The notes beneath the pieces were generated by a model, which had not been told where the DNA came from, did no database searches, and saw only the letters and a program-made list of their open reading frames with translations. From Selaginella moellendorffii (Eukaryota; Streptophyta; Lycopodiopsida; Selaginellales; Selaginellaceae): a stretch of DNA of 64,000 nt. Below are positions 34,893 to 45,792 of the stretch, one piece after another. Every line of letters begins with the position of its first letter. The stretch's first letter is position 1. The stretch is taken from positions 798,944-862,943 of the forward strand of contig NW_003314265.1 in NCBI RefSeq assembly GCF_000143415.4. Direction: 5' to 3'. Both the position numbers and the translations under genes were made by a program.

Positions 34893-36827
34893 ATGCTTCT
34901 TCCTCAAGCCCTAAGCCAGGAGGAGAGATTCTTGTCTCGATCTCAGCTAGCGTGCCTCATCCAATCCTGCGCCAATGCGGGCGATCTTTCCTCGACGCGG
35001 CAGCTCCACGCGCGAGTTCTCGCATCGCAGGACAGATACCTCGCCAATCTCTTGATCCAGGCCTACGGCAAATGCGGCAGCGCGAGCGACGCGGCCGATG
35101 TGTTCGCGCAGCTCATCGATCCAAATGTCTTCTCCTGGAATTTCATGATCTCGGCGTACGCCCAGAACGGTCTCGTCGATCACGCCAGGCGGCTATTCGA
35201 TCGCGTCCCGCAACCCAACGTCGTCACGCACACGATCATGCTCCAGGTTCTTGCCGAGAATGGGCATCTGGACGAGGCGGAGGAGCTCTTCGATAGAATG
35301 GCCGATCGAAACGTTGTGTCGTGGACGACGATGCTGGCAGCGTATGGGCGGAGCGGCAATGTCGGCAAAGCGGAGCATTGCTTCCGCCAGATGCCCGTCA
35401 AGAACGCCGTGACGTGGAGCGCCATGCTCTCGGCATATGCCGCAAATGGGCATCTTGAGCAAGCGAAAGAACTTTTTGACCTAATTCCAGTTAAGAGCGA
35501 GGTGGTATGGACGGTCATGATGCAAGCTTTTGCGCAGTGCGGGTATCTCGAGGAGGCCAAGAGCTTGTACGATGCAACGCCTGTAAAGAACAATTTTACG
35601 CACAGTACAATTATCTGGGCATATGCCCATTATGGGCATCTTGATATGGCCAAGAGAATCTTCCATCGCCTGGAGTCTCCCAATGTGGTTGTGGTGACCG
35701 CTATGTTACAAGCGTACGTACAGCACGGATGCCTTGAGGATGCCCGGAATCTCTTTGATACTATGCCCTGTAGGAATATTGTGTCCTGGACTGTCATGGT
35801 CGTGGCATATGCCGAAGCGTGGCAAATTGACGAAGCCAAGGCTCTCTTTGATGAAATGCACGAAAGGAATCTAGTGGCCTGGACTGCCATGTTCAAAGTC
35901 TATGCGGAACTTTGTAGCATTGACAATGCCAAATCGTTTTATGAGAGAATGCCCGAGTGGAATTTAGTGGCAATCACCTCAATGGTGGCTGCATATTCCC
36001 ACTCCGGGCATCTTGAGGCTGCGAAGCATCTCTTCGACTCCGTTCCTCGGGACGAACGGGACGACGTTATCTGGAACACAATGCTACAGGCCTACGCCGA
36101 GAACAACGAACTCACATCCGCGAAGATCTTGTTCGATCACGGGATGCCTCAACGAACCGTGGTAACTTGGAGCGCCATGGTTCAAGCTTACGCTCGAAAC
36201 CGTGAGGTGGAAGCGGCAAAGTTCGTGTTTGATTCCATGCCGGAGCGTAACACGACATCGTGGTCGACCATCATCGGGGCCTACGCTCAAAATGACAAGC
36301 TGGTGGAGGCCAAAGAGCTGTTTGATCGGGTACTGGCACGAGATGTTTTTACCTGGAACACCCTCGCTGCTGGCTACTGTCGGCTCGGCCACTGCCAAGA
36401 CCTTCTAGATCTCTTCCGGGCGATGCTCTTGGAGGGTCTCACTCCCACAGACGTCTCGGTCTTGTGCGTTCTCGTTGCCTGCGCGCACAGCCACGCCGGA
36501 TCGTTCTTCCGAGAGGGACGGAGACTGTTCGTCAGCTTGGAGCTTGATTACAAACTGGAGCGAACGATGCAGCACTACTGCTCCATGGTGGATCTTCTCG
36601 CGAGGTCGGGACAGGCGAAAGATGCCCAGGAGCTGATCGACACAATGCCATTCGTGCCCGATAGCGTCGCGTGGACCGTGTTGCTCGGTAGCGGCCAGTT
36701 CCACCGCAGGTCTATATCTCCCAGTGCAAAGTTTGCTGTTGCTAAGCTCCTCGGTTCTTCCAAACTAGACTTCGGCGGCTCGGCCTCTCACGTTTTGCTC
36801 TCCAACATCTACGCATCTAGCAGATGA
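34893..36827 (+). CDS. PPR protein, E-type, intronless
   Basis: The single exon encodes 644 aa. It begins with an entry segment (LACLIQSCANAGDLSSTRQL) typical of PLS-class proteins, then repeats 31-residue S-type units (NVVSWTTMLAAYGRSGNVGKA, ARNLFDTMPCRNIVSWTVMV). From about residue 520 an E-like C terminus appears (VLCVLVACAHSHAG, QHYCSMVDLLARSGQAKDA, AWTVLLGS). The expected E-motif helices after this are degenerate and there is no DYW domain. A role in organellar RNA editing or processing is expected from the family; the target is unknown. It is divergent with THO7. Confidence 0.92.
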   Translation: MLLPQALSQEERFLSRSQLACLIQSCANAGDLSSTRQLHARVLASQDRYLANLLIQAYGKCGSASDAADVFAQLIDPNVFSWNFMISAYAQNGLVDHARRLFDRVPQPNVVTHTIMLQVLAENGHLDEAEELFDRMADRNVVSWTTMLAAYGRSGNVGKAEHCFRQMPVKNAVTWSAMLSAYAANGHLEQAKELFDLIPVKSEVVWTVMMQAFAQCGYLEEAKSLYDATPVKNNFTHSTIIWAYAHYGHLDMAKRIFHRLESPNVVVVTAMLQAYVQHGCLEDARNLFDTMPCRNIVSWTVMVVAYAEAWQIDEAKALFDEMHERNLVAWTAMFKVYAELCSIDNAKSFYERMPEWNLVAITSMVAAYSHSGHLEAAKHLFDSVPRDERDDVIWNTMLQAYAENNELTSAKILFDHGMPQRTVVTWSAMVQAYARNREVEAAKFVFDSMPERNTTSWSTIIGAYAQNDKLVEAKELFDRVLARDVFTWNTLAAGYCRLGHCQDLLDLFRAMLLEGLTPTDVSVLCVLVACAHSHAGSFFREGRRLFVSLELDYKLERTMQHYCSMVDLLARSGQAKDAQELIDTMPFVPDSVAWTVLLGSGQFHRRSISPSAKFAVAKLLGSSKLDFGGSASHVLLSNIYASSR

Positions 36828-36856
36828 TCGGACAAGATCTTTGATGACCACCTTGG

Positions 36857-38483
36857 TTAAGCTTGCTGGATGCAAGTTGGATTACAGGGATACGCACAAT
36901 CAATAGCTTGTTCCGGCTGGGCAGTCCTCTCGAAGTACCAGTCGCCAACACTTTGCGCTGGAGACTGCAAAAACCAGGAAGCCGATCTCATCAGTAAACT
37001 CCAAACTCGAGGAGATCTTGTCACGCGACAGGGGAGACTTGCCTTGTCATTGATCTTGGGGATGTTCCAAGTCGCATCCCAGGTTGCTTGGCAGTGCGTG
37101 AAGCATGCGTTGATGTAAAGAGCCAGCGAGCTCCATCCACCTGAAAGAGCATCCAGCATGCTTGCTCGAAATCCTTGGAGGAGTTCAACTGGTGGGCATG
37201 ACGAGTAGCTGATGCAAGAGTTGTATGAGTCCCTCGAAAGATTAAGGCCGTGCTCGAGCTGTGTAAATTATCAAAAGCACGAAATTCTGAGTTTGTAAAC
37301 CACGAAGATGAGCGCTTACTTGCCAGGAATCGTAAGCAGCATTCAACAAGAACAATGGTGGTTTGACGTAAGCTTTCATGATCTCAGGAAAGAAACACTG
37401 GCAAAAACAAAGAACAAATCAAGCAAAAGAAAGCGCTTCTTTTCGAGAGTACCTTCGTAGCATCACCGTTTGAGTCACCAATGCAGGATTGATCCAGCGT
37501 GTTTTCGAGCTTGTGTAAGCTGACCACGTCCTTGTAAAGCTTTGACATGAGGTAGTGACCACCAGGATCGGAACTGTACTCCAGCCAGATTTCTAAACGG
37601 TCTAAAAAATTCTTTGCAAGTTCTTACGTGTTTATGAAGAACCCAGCATCACTCAAGCATTTCAGTGTCACGCCTGGATCGAGGAGGCTCTGGACATCGT
37701 TGCAATGGAGTATAGTCGAAAGCCCTCCAGCCGAGCAGCCCGATAGAAGAACCTGATCAAAAATTCGAGAGATAAGTTCTAGAGTAGCCTTTCTTTTCGA
37801 CAAACCTGTGTCGCGTTGCTCAATCCTTTGCTTCTCAAGTCATCAATGACTGCTCTGAGAATCCTCTTCCCTCGAAAGTACAAAACCTGGAGGACTCCAG
37901 GAAGAACAAATAAATGATCGATATCGCGATTGATCTCACAGCTTTTTGCCGCGTTTCTTACCTGGCCGGAGGATGAAACGAGGGGCTCCTCGACATCAGC
38001 AGTGAAAGAAGCTCCATCGCAGTACCTGACGAACACTTGTGTCCAGTTGAAAAAGTCCGGGTTTACGGAAGCGTCGTTGCTGAGCGAGCCTGCGAATCCA
38101 GTCGGGCTTTGCATGTAAATGGAGCTTCCCCAGTGACCTTTGGCGCGGTTAGCACAGGATACCACGGAGTCACACCATCCTCCACCCTTGCATTTCCCAG
38201 AAACCAAAGCTATGGATCATCATCCTATAACTTGACCGAGCGATCGATCTTTACCTCCAAAGAAATATGCCATGAGTTTGAGGCTCCCGGTAGAAGATGA
38301 TAAGCCGGAACGCTTCCATCCAGGCAAACTATATAGCATTGTCACACACAATTTAGAACATGGATAGATCGCAAATGTCCTACCCGCTCCTGACGAATTG
38401 GACGCAGCTAGATAAGTTATTGGAACCAGAACGGCATGTACAATAACTGGAAACGCATGAAGCGAGAGAACTTGGAAGAACAT
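36857..38483 (-). CDS. Pectin acetylesterase (tandem copy A)
   Basis: Nine exons (38483-38384, 38328-38255, 38186-37962, 37886-37806, 37752-37628, 37573-37453, 37397-37320, 37258-37043, 36964-36857) give 375 aa. A hydrophobic leader precedes [12 protein letters not shown]. Family CE13 motifs follow: [41 protein letters not shown], the catalytic Ser in [33 protein letters not shown], and the C-terminal VGDWYFERT and [10 protein letters not shown]. The enzyme removes acetyl groups from pectin in the wall. The last intron (36965-37042) starts GCAAGT. The intron map is identical to that of the neighbouring copy, so the two arose by tandem duplication. Confidence 0.92.
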
Positions 38484-38717
38484 TTGGAAATGAGGGAGCT
38501 GCTCAATTATGAGACAAAGTGTGTCAGGATGACCCGTGATCAGTTTTTTCCGCTAGAAAGATCTGTCCACTGGAGTAACTTATGTTGGATTGTTTTTTCG
38601 CGGTGCTTTTCACAGGCACGGGCCACACGTTTGATGGAAACAGCCATGCACTCAGAGCTCCACTAGCAGGGGATCCATTGTTTCTCAATTGCATTGTATT
38701 AAGATCTATTTATTCTG

Positions 38718-40358
38718 CTAATCAAAGATAGATACGCAAGTTGGATTGCAAGGATAGGCGCAATCTATGGCTTGTTGCCCAGCTTCACCATTTCTCTGAA
38801 AGTACCAATCGCCCACGGCCTGAGCTGGGGACTGCAGCAGCATCAACTTGGTTAGTGCACTTCCAGAGATTATAATCTACTTGCCTTGCTGTTGATCTTT
38901 GGGATGTTCCATTGATCATCGCTTCGAGTGTGGCAGTGAGTGAAGCAAGAGTCTATGAAGACGCTCAGGGATTCCCTGTTGGACAGCGATCCAACTCGAA
39001 GCGCATCGATCATACTCATCCGCAGCTGCTGAAGTATTCGAATGGGTGGGCACGATGAGTTGCTCATGATGCAAGGTTTGTAGATCTCTCTCGACAGCTT
39101 CTTGACATGCTCTAGCTGCAATAGTTAACTTTGTTTGACAGCATAAAGAAGATCTACGTACTTGCCAGAAGTCGTAAGCAGCATTGAGAATGAAGAGCGG
39201 AGGCTTGACGTAATCTTTCATGACTTGTGGAAAATAACACTACACAGAACACAAGTTTCAGCTGAAACACCGAATAAAATCTACTATTAGTACCTCTGTA
39301 CCATTGTTGCTTGAATCGGACACACAAGATTTGTCAAGTGTCTCGTGCAACTTATGAAAGCTGACGATGTTTGTGTAAAATTTCAAAATGGAATTGCTTC
39401 CCTGGATGTCCGAGCTGATAATTTTTTTCATTTTGAGCTCCAAGATAACATTAAGATCCAACTTATAGATTACTCACGCATTGACGAAGAAGCCTCCATC
39501 ACTCAGGCATTTCAGCTTGACACCATGATCAAGAAAGCTTGCCATGTCGTTGCATCGATGGATCGCGGCCAGCCCTCCGGCAGAACAACCGGACAGAAGA
39601 ACCTGATAACATTTACGACGAGAAATCAGGAGATTGTGAGAATCTGAACTTATGTATAAATACCTGGTTAGCGTCGCTCAACCCTCTATATAATTTGAGT
39701 TCCTCAATCACAGCCTCGAAAATCCTCTTCCCTCTAAAATACAAAACCTGCGTGCTCGAGTAAGAGAAAAAGATGGTGGGATTAACATAAATGCCGCTTG
39801 AGGAACACCTTTCCAGAAGGAGCTGCGAGTGTGTCGCTAACATTGGCGCTAAAGGATGCCCCGTCGCAGTACCTCACTAGAACATGAGTCCAGTTGAAAA
39901 ATTCGGGATTCACTTGGACCGAGCTGCTAAGCAGGCCATCAAACTTTACAAAGGGCTTCATGTACTTGGAGCTTCCAAAGAAGCTCTGGGCTCGGTTAGC
40001 GCAAGCTTCCAGCGATTGGCACCATCCGCCACCCTGCATTTCTCATACAGTTCACAGTTTGTTCTCTTCTTGTACCTCGAATGAAATGTGCCACGAGCTT
40101 GGATCTCCTTGCTGGAGATGGTAAGCAGGAACGCTCCCATCTAAGCACACTGCAAGGCATCTTGAAAGTAGTTTCAATCAAGAATCGGGAACATGTATAA
40201 TTACCAGCTCCAGACGACTGCGCCATGTTTCCAAGATACGTTATCTGGACATGCTGAGCCGTGTCCTCGTCGAGGGGATTCGCATCCAGAGAAGGAACCG
40301 AAAGTGCCGGGGCGAACGAGAAAAGAGAAACCATCATCCACAACAAAGTCATGGCCAA
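38718..40358 (-). CDS. Pectin acetylesterase (tandem copy B)
   Basis: Nine exons (40358-40205, 40149-40076, 40033-39809, 39747-39664, 39602-39478, 39414-39294, 39239-39162, 39115-38885, 38831-38718) give 401 aa. The signal peptide is [20 protein letters not shown], stronger than in copy A. The same family motifs occur, including [19 protein letters not shown] with the catalytic Ser. The final intron (38832-38884) again starts GCAAGT, at the homologous position to copy A. Copy B has a longer N terminus before [13 protein letters not shown]. It is divergent with the purple acid phosphatase gene. Confidence 0.92.
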
Positions 40359-40783
40359 AGCCGAGAGAAACCAAGAGGGAAGTGCGCTTGTATACCCTCG
40401 TCATGTCACGCGCTACCTGTGTAGTTAAATCATGGTTCTCATGCATTATAGTGTGAATCATGTGTCAATTATACTTGCCCTAAATCCGTCCTTTAAGGGC
40501 AGCAGGTTGTAAAGAGGTAGTTTGGCTCAAACACTTGATGGAATACTTTTATTTAATTATTTGTTAACTTGTTGGGTTGTATGACCCGTCTGTGTAAAAA
40601 AAATTCTTTGAAGATTTTAGACTTTAGCGTTTTGAAAGCCATGGGGAGAGTGGAAGCTTCTTTTGGGCATATCCTCGAGAGGTTGTGTGGCACCACGTCT
40701 CATCGTTCTTTCCGGCCAGCCCAGACACCTCGGCTGTTACGCACAATTTTAGTCACGAATGGCTTGAGCAGAGACCTTTGCAA
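40359..40783. other. Intergenic gap, divergent promoters
   Basis: These 425 bp lie between pectin acetylesterase B and the purple acid phosphatase. No gene is seen. It is AT-richer at 40530-40620. It should hold both promoters. Confidence 0.45.
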
Positions 40784-43438
40784 ATGGCTGGAATTCCAGT
40801 TCCGCGGGTGATCATCCTGGAACTGGTTCTGCTCGCAATTTTACAAGCTGGTGCTTGTGCTGGAGCTGGTGATGCTACCGGTGCGAATTTGGGGGTCTCG
40901 GGGAGGTCTGCCTTTGGTTCCATCACAAGGCGGGCATTGCTGGAATGCCGGGATCCAAATCCATACCTCAACTTGATGCTTGACACCGCAGGCCCTCTCG
41001 CCAGTGTCCAGACAGTGGTGGCGACCGTGAGTGGTGTTCTTCGGCCGAGCTCCAGAGATTGGATTGGAGTGTTCTCGGAAGCAACTCACAAGTAAGCTCC
41101 CAATTTTCCGAATAACCATCTTTCTCTTCCATTTTCTTCTGTCCATTCTTCTTTCTCCCTTATTCCCTCTTGCTCCATATTAGTTTGTCTGCTTGCTCCA
41201 TTTGATATCTGGTGATTCTTCAATGCGGAAGCTCCGAAAACCCGCACTTCACATCGGTCGTTTTCGTTCTACAGCTACTCTGACTGCCTTGCAAACAAAG
41301 CACTTTATCTGCAGACAGGAGACTTTTCCAGCCTGCCTTTGCTTTGCGACTATCCCCTCAAGGTTGTTCTACAAAAGCAAGAAAGATAGCTCTAATGATC
41401 TTGATCTTAACTTGGCTCTTGATCGATTTTGATTTCTTCCAGTTCAAGTTCCTCAGCGATGATCCTGGCTACATTAACTGCTCCAACAAGACGTGTGTCA
41501 CTGATTCATGTAGCGTGAGGACTTGCTCTGGATCACTTGCTTTCCGTCTTGTCAACATAAGAACCGCCGTCACCTTTGTGTTCTTTGGCGGCGGGCTTGT
41601 AACTCCCTGCATTCTCAAGATCGCCCCACCGCTTTCGTTTGCGAGGCCTGGGGCCCCTTTATACGGGCATTTGTCTCTCAAGGACTCCTCCGGCACCTCT
41701 GTAAGCTTTTAAATCTTTTCACAACTTTACTCTACTAATTTCTTTAACTCAAGATGGTGGTAACTTGGATCAGCAACGATAATGCCACTCAGAACGTCGA
41801 GTATGATGGTCGGAGCTCCACAAGCGAAATCACAACTTTCCAAAAAGAAGATATGTGTGGTAAAAGTTAACATTCTTTTTTTTTAACTTTTATTTTGGGT
41901 AATTCTTTTAGGTTCGCCAGCTACAGATTTTGGATGGCACACTCCTGGATATATGCATCATGCAACAATGACAAGTCTTTCTCCTGGCAAGAGTTTTTCT
42001 TACAGATATGGAAGGTAAGAAAACTATGTGGGTTTCAGCAACATTAGCCTACGTCTGGTTAAATCCATAGTGAGAAAGTTGGCTGGAGCAAACTCAAGAA
42101 TTTTACCACTCCTCCAGGCGAAGGATCAAACAGTGCAAGCTTCATCGTTTTTGGAGACATGGGGAAGGCCGAACGAGACAACAGCTTAGAACACTACATA
42201 CAAGTAAATATAGACTTCTTGAAATTCTACCTTAGCAAGTATATATTGCAGCCTGGAGCATTGCAAGTGATAGATTCTCTTGCCAACCAGACTGTGGACA
42301 CCATATTCCACATAGGCGATATAAGTTATGCCACTGGCTTTCTCGCGGAATGGGATCACTTCCTTGAGATGATTGAGCCTGTGGCTTCCAGGATCCCTTA
42401 CATGACGGCCATTGGAAACCACGAGAGGTACCGAAATCTATATCATTTGCTCCAAGTTCTTGATTTACTATGATCGCCCAGGGATCATCCTGGCTCAGGA
42501 TCCAAATACAACTCCACAGACTCGGGAGGCGAGTGTGGAGTTCCATATCGATCTTACTTCCCGATGCCTGCCCAAGGCATCGACAAACCATGGTACTCTA
42601 TAGAACTCGGTCCCGTGCATCTCACAGTAATCTCCACGGAGCACGACTGGACTCCAAACAGTGAACAGGTAAAAGAAAGTTCCGTTTTGCTTTAAGTTAG
42701 GTATAATATTTTGTTCTATCATTCCTATAGTATTCTTGGATGGAACACAATCTTGCTTCTGTAAACAGAACTCACACACCATGGCTGGTATTTGTCGGGT
42801 ACATAACTCACCATTTATTTCTAAATTATTCCTAATTATTTTCATATTATTAGGCATCGCCCAATGTACTCTACGCAAGGCGGGCTTCTCTCCAAAATTT
42901 TACCCGCAATCGATCCTGATTTTGTAGAAGCTGTAGAGCCTCTTCTAGTGAGTAGCAAGGTAAATATAATATATATATATATGTCCAAGCTTTTCAATTC
43001 TTCTCTCCAGGTTGATTTGGCATTGTGGGGACATGTTCACAACTACGAGCGCACCTGTGCTGTGAATCAAAGCCGCTGCGTCCAGGTCCCAGCCAAAGAC
43101 GATACTGGGGTCGATGTTTATGTCAGTAATGGATCAGCTCCAATTCATGCCGTGGTTGGCATGGCTGGATTCAGCCTCGATCTCTTCCCAGCGAACGTAA
43201 GTTTTCAATAGTTCATAACTTCGAAACTATATGCTGCTTCAGTGGAGTTCATGGAGCATGGTTCGAGTCTCCGAATTTGGGTATAGCCGGGTCTCAGCCG
43301 ACAAAAACGAGCTCCTGTTCGAGGTACCATAGTTGCAAACATTCCTAAAACCTAGCAAACCTGTTCTTCCAGTATATAATAGCGAAGGATGGAGCAAAAG
43401 CCGATCAATTCAAGATATTGAAGAACATTAATCCCTAA
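40784..43438 (+). CDS. Purple acid phosphatase
   Basis: Thirteen exons (40784-41091, 41275-41362, 41443-41700, 41754-41859, 41912-42014, 42071-42203, about 42252-42427, 42482-42668, 42731-42798, 42854-42959, 43011-43196, 43243-43323, 43373-43438) give about 621 aa. The N terminus has a signal peptide. All five metal-binding blocks of the dinuclear phosphatase are intact: FGDMG, GDISYA, GNHE, VGHRPMY and GHVHNYER. A fibronectin-like domain precedes them (MVVTWISNDNATQNVEY). The long insert and the CGVP(Y) segment fit the large plant PAP group (PAP2/PAP9/PAP27-like). A secreted or organelle-surface phosphatase or phosphodiesterase role is expected; the substrate is not known. Confidence 0.93.
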
Positions 43439-43746
43439 GCGACGGCGTACCACACCTATCACACGTAGGGGACGACTTGTAAGCAGCGTCCGGGTACCAT
43501 GAGCGATCCACTCTGGAACCGGCAGCAGTGAAATTTCGAAAAACAAAAATCTAATAATATTGCTTCGCCCCGATTCAAAGAAAGTCAAATATCATTGACC
43601 CAGATCAAACTGAGAACTCGCCCTGCGTCGAGAAAAGATCCCTCGCATTCAGGATTGCGATCTAGACAAGAATCTCTGGCATGCCAAAATACAGTATCTC
43701 TGCTCTTCTCTGGAGCTTAGGGTTCTCTCACTCTTGTTCACAAGTT
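43439..43746. other. Convergent 3' region, no gene
   Basis: These 308 bp lie between the stop codons of the purple acid phosphatase (plus) and the hevein-GH17 gene (minus). They are presumably overlapping or adjacent 3' UTRs. No ORF is worth noting. Confidence 0.5.
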
Positions 43747-45080
43747 TCATGCTGCCGAGTGGAGAAGGGATGATGAATTATTGACCGCATCTTCCCTGAC
43801 AATCGGATGGCGCGGCCGCTGCAACGGGTAGACTGGGGATCCGTTAGGATAGAGCAGCCCGAAGTGCCTCTCCAGCTCAGGCCCGCCCTTCTGATTCTCG
43901 TTGAACAGAGCGAACACCCAAGCGGCGAGCCCTCCCGGCTTCCTGGGCGTCCCGACACCGCTCCTGGTGCGTCGGATCAATCTGCTGTTGAACGCCTTGG
44001 CATTCTCCACGGTGGCGCCTGGGGCTCCCCCGCTGGGCCAGCCGGATTCCCCAATTGCCAGCGGCAGGTTCCCGTAGCCCTTCCTCTCCATGGCCGAGTA
44101 GATCGCATCCACCATGGCATCGAAAAGATTCGTGTAGCCCTTGCCGCCGTCCCAGACCTTGACATCGTTGCTTTGGAAGAGGGCGTATTCCAGGCTTATG
44201 TCGCGGGGATTCCCCTGCCAGGCGAAGAAGGTGTACACATTGGCCATGAACACCGAGTTCGTGGAGGACAGGAAGCCCAGCAGCGAATTCACGACTGAGT
44301 CCCTTCCGTTGTCCGATCTGAATTCTCCCGCGGATGGCGGGAATGATTCTTTCAGGATATCCGTTGCGATTGGCGTCGTGATCTTGATCTGGTTGAAGCC
44401 AAGCGAGTTCAGCGCGTTTCTGAGATTCCACATTGAAGGGACTAGATCGGGCCAGGGGAGCCCGGGATCCGAAAGGACTTCGTTCCCCACCGCGATGAAT
44501 TCGACGTTCGTTGCGGGGTAAATCGGCGCGATTCTATTCCGGACCCAGTCCGACGCCGCGTTGGAGCTCCTGGCGATGGAGCTGAACTCCTGGTTGGTCA
44601 CCGCGACTGTGAGCCGGATCCCCGAATTCGCAAAAGCCCGCAAAACTGTTCGGTCCGTGTCGAAGATCTTCACCCTCTTGAACTGCAGGGACTTGATGAG
44701 ATTCACCACTTGATCCGGCTGCGGAAGATTGTTCGCAACTCTCCCATAGTTGACCCCAATATCTTGGCAAGAACAAGAAACGAACATCAGCGATCAAACC
44801 AACTTCAAAGAAGATGAAAGTTCTTTCTACCATTTGCTCCTCCGTCTCCGCCACCCCCTCCTCTTTGGCACCAGTTGCATTGGCTCTGGCATCCAGCTCC
44901 GCAACCCGAATCGCACCCGCACCGTCCGAACTGGCTGCAGCACATATTGTCCGGGCATGGATCGTTGGGACCGCATTGCTGGGCGATTGCCGCAACAAGA
45001 ACGTTCGTCAGAACCAAGAAGCCCACAAAGACCCTGATGTTCTTCATGGTTGCTTGCTTCTTCGTCTTGGTGAAGTCCAT
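43747..45080 (-). CDS. Hevein (CBM18)-GH17 beta-1,3-glucanase fusion
   Basis: Two exons, 45080-44831 and 44762-43747, are joined across a 68-nt intron with matching phase 1, giving 421 aa. Exon 1 has a signal peptide (KNIRVFVGFLVLTNVLVAAIA) followed by a compact hevein-like, Cys-rich chitin-binding domain (QCGPNDPCPDNMCCSQFGRC) and a Gly-rich linker. Exon 2 is a full GH17 catalytic domain from DIGVNYGRVANNLP, with the acid/base Glu in AVGNEVLSD and the nucleophile Glu in IGESGWPSGG. No C-terminal CBM43 is present. Expected action: binds chitin and cuts beta-1,3-glucan, both fungal wall polymers. Two hevein aromatic ligand residues are replaced (WGWC becomes FGRC), so chitin binding may be weak. 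The GH17 part alone would lack a signal peptide, which supports the fusion. Confidence 0.85.
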
Positions 45081-45792
45081 AGCAAGTTCTTATAGTCGAA
45101 ATAAGATGGTGTTTACAGTCCATTTGTGTCAGCATGGGACCTACGACTACGTAAGGGAGTGCAACTCGAATACGGCTTTACTCACTAATTATAATAGCAC
45201 GTTGGGCCGCATGGTGGGGGGAATGAGCATTATCCGTACAGGAATTATAAGTGTTCAAGTCCGTGGGGCTTGACAAATTGAGGAGTTTGTGGTTGTTATG
45301 ACTTCCTTGCGATGTTTTTTTGAACCCTATTCCAAGGTTGATTCTGCACCTATGTAAAATTTCATTCAAGACAACGAAATGACCAAGCATGTTGGCGATC
45401 GTCACCCGGTCACGTCAATCCCAAATGCCACGATCTTGTCTTCGGCCCCACGCCATCTTGACTGTAAACATGGGCTCGTATCATCAGCAAAATTGATCTC
45501 AGTGTCACAGAACACTAGAATTAAATCTATTATATTCGAGGCGCTATTGGACTGAAAAGACATGGAATAATATAAAAGCTGACGATGTAGTGATATTTTT
45601 TTCATTTTGATAGTGATTACTCGGCATGAACTTATGCCCTTTAAATGTTGGATGTAGCCTTTTTTCTTAAGTTTTACCACTTCCAGGGAAAAGGATCCCG
45701 CTACAACACACGACTCGCTCATCCGACGGCTGAAAGCGTTGCCAATTGGCCCCATCCAGGCCGTTGGGCTTTCAAATGCTCGGTTTCTGGAC
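45081..45792. other. Intergenic gap, no supported gene
   Basis: This stretch lies between the divergent hevein-GH17 gene and the MED25 copy. A minus-strand open frame at 45402-46157 overlaps MED25 exons and is a shadow. No clear TATA box is seen. Confidence 0.45.
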
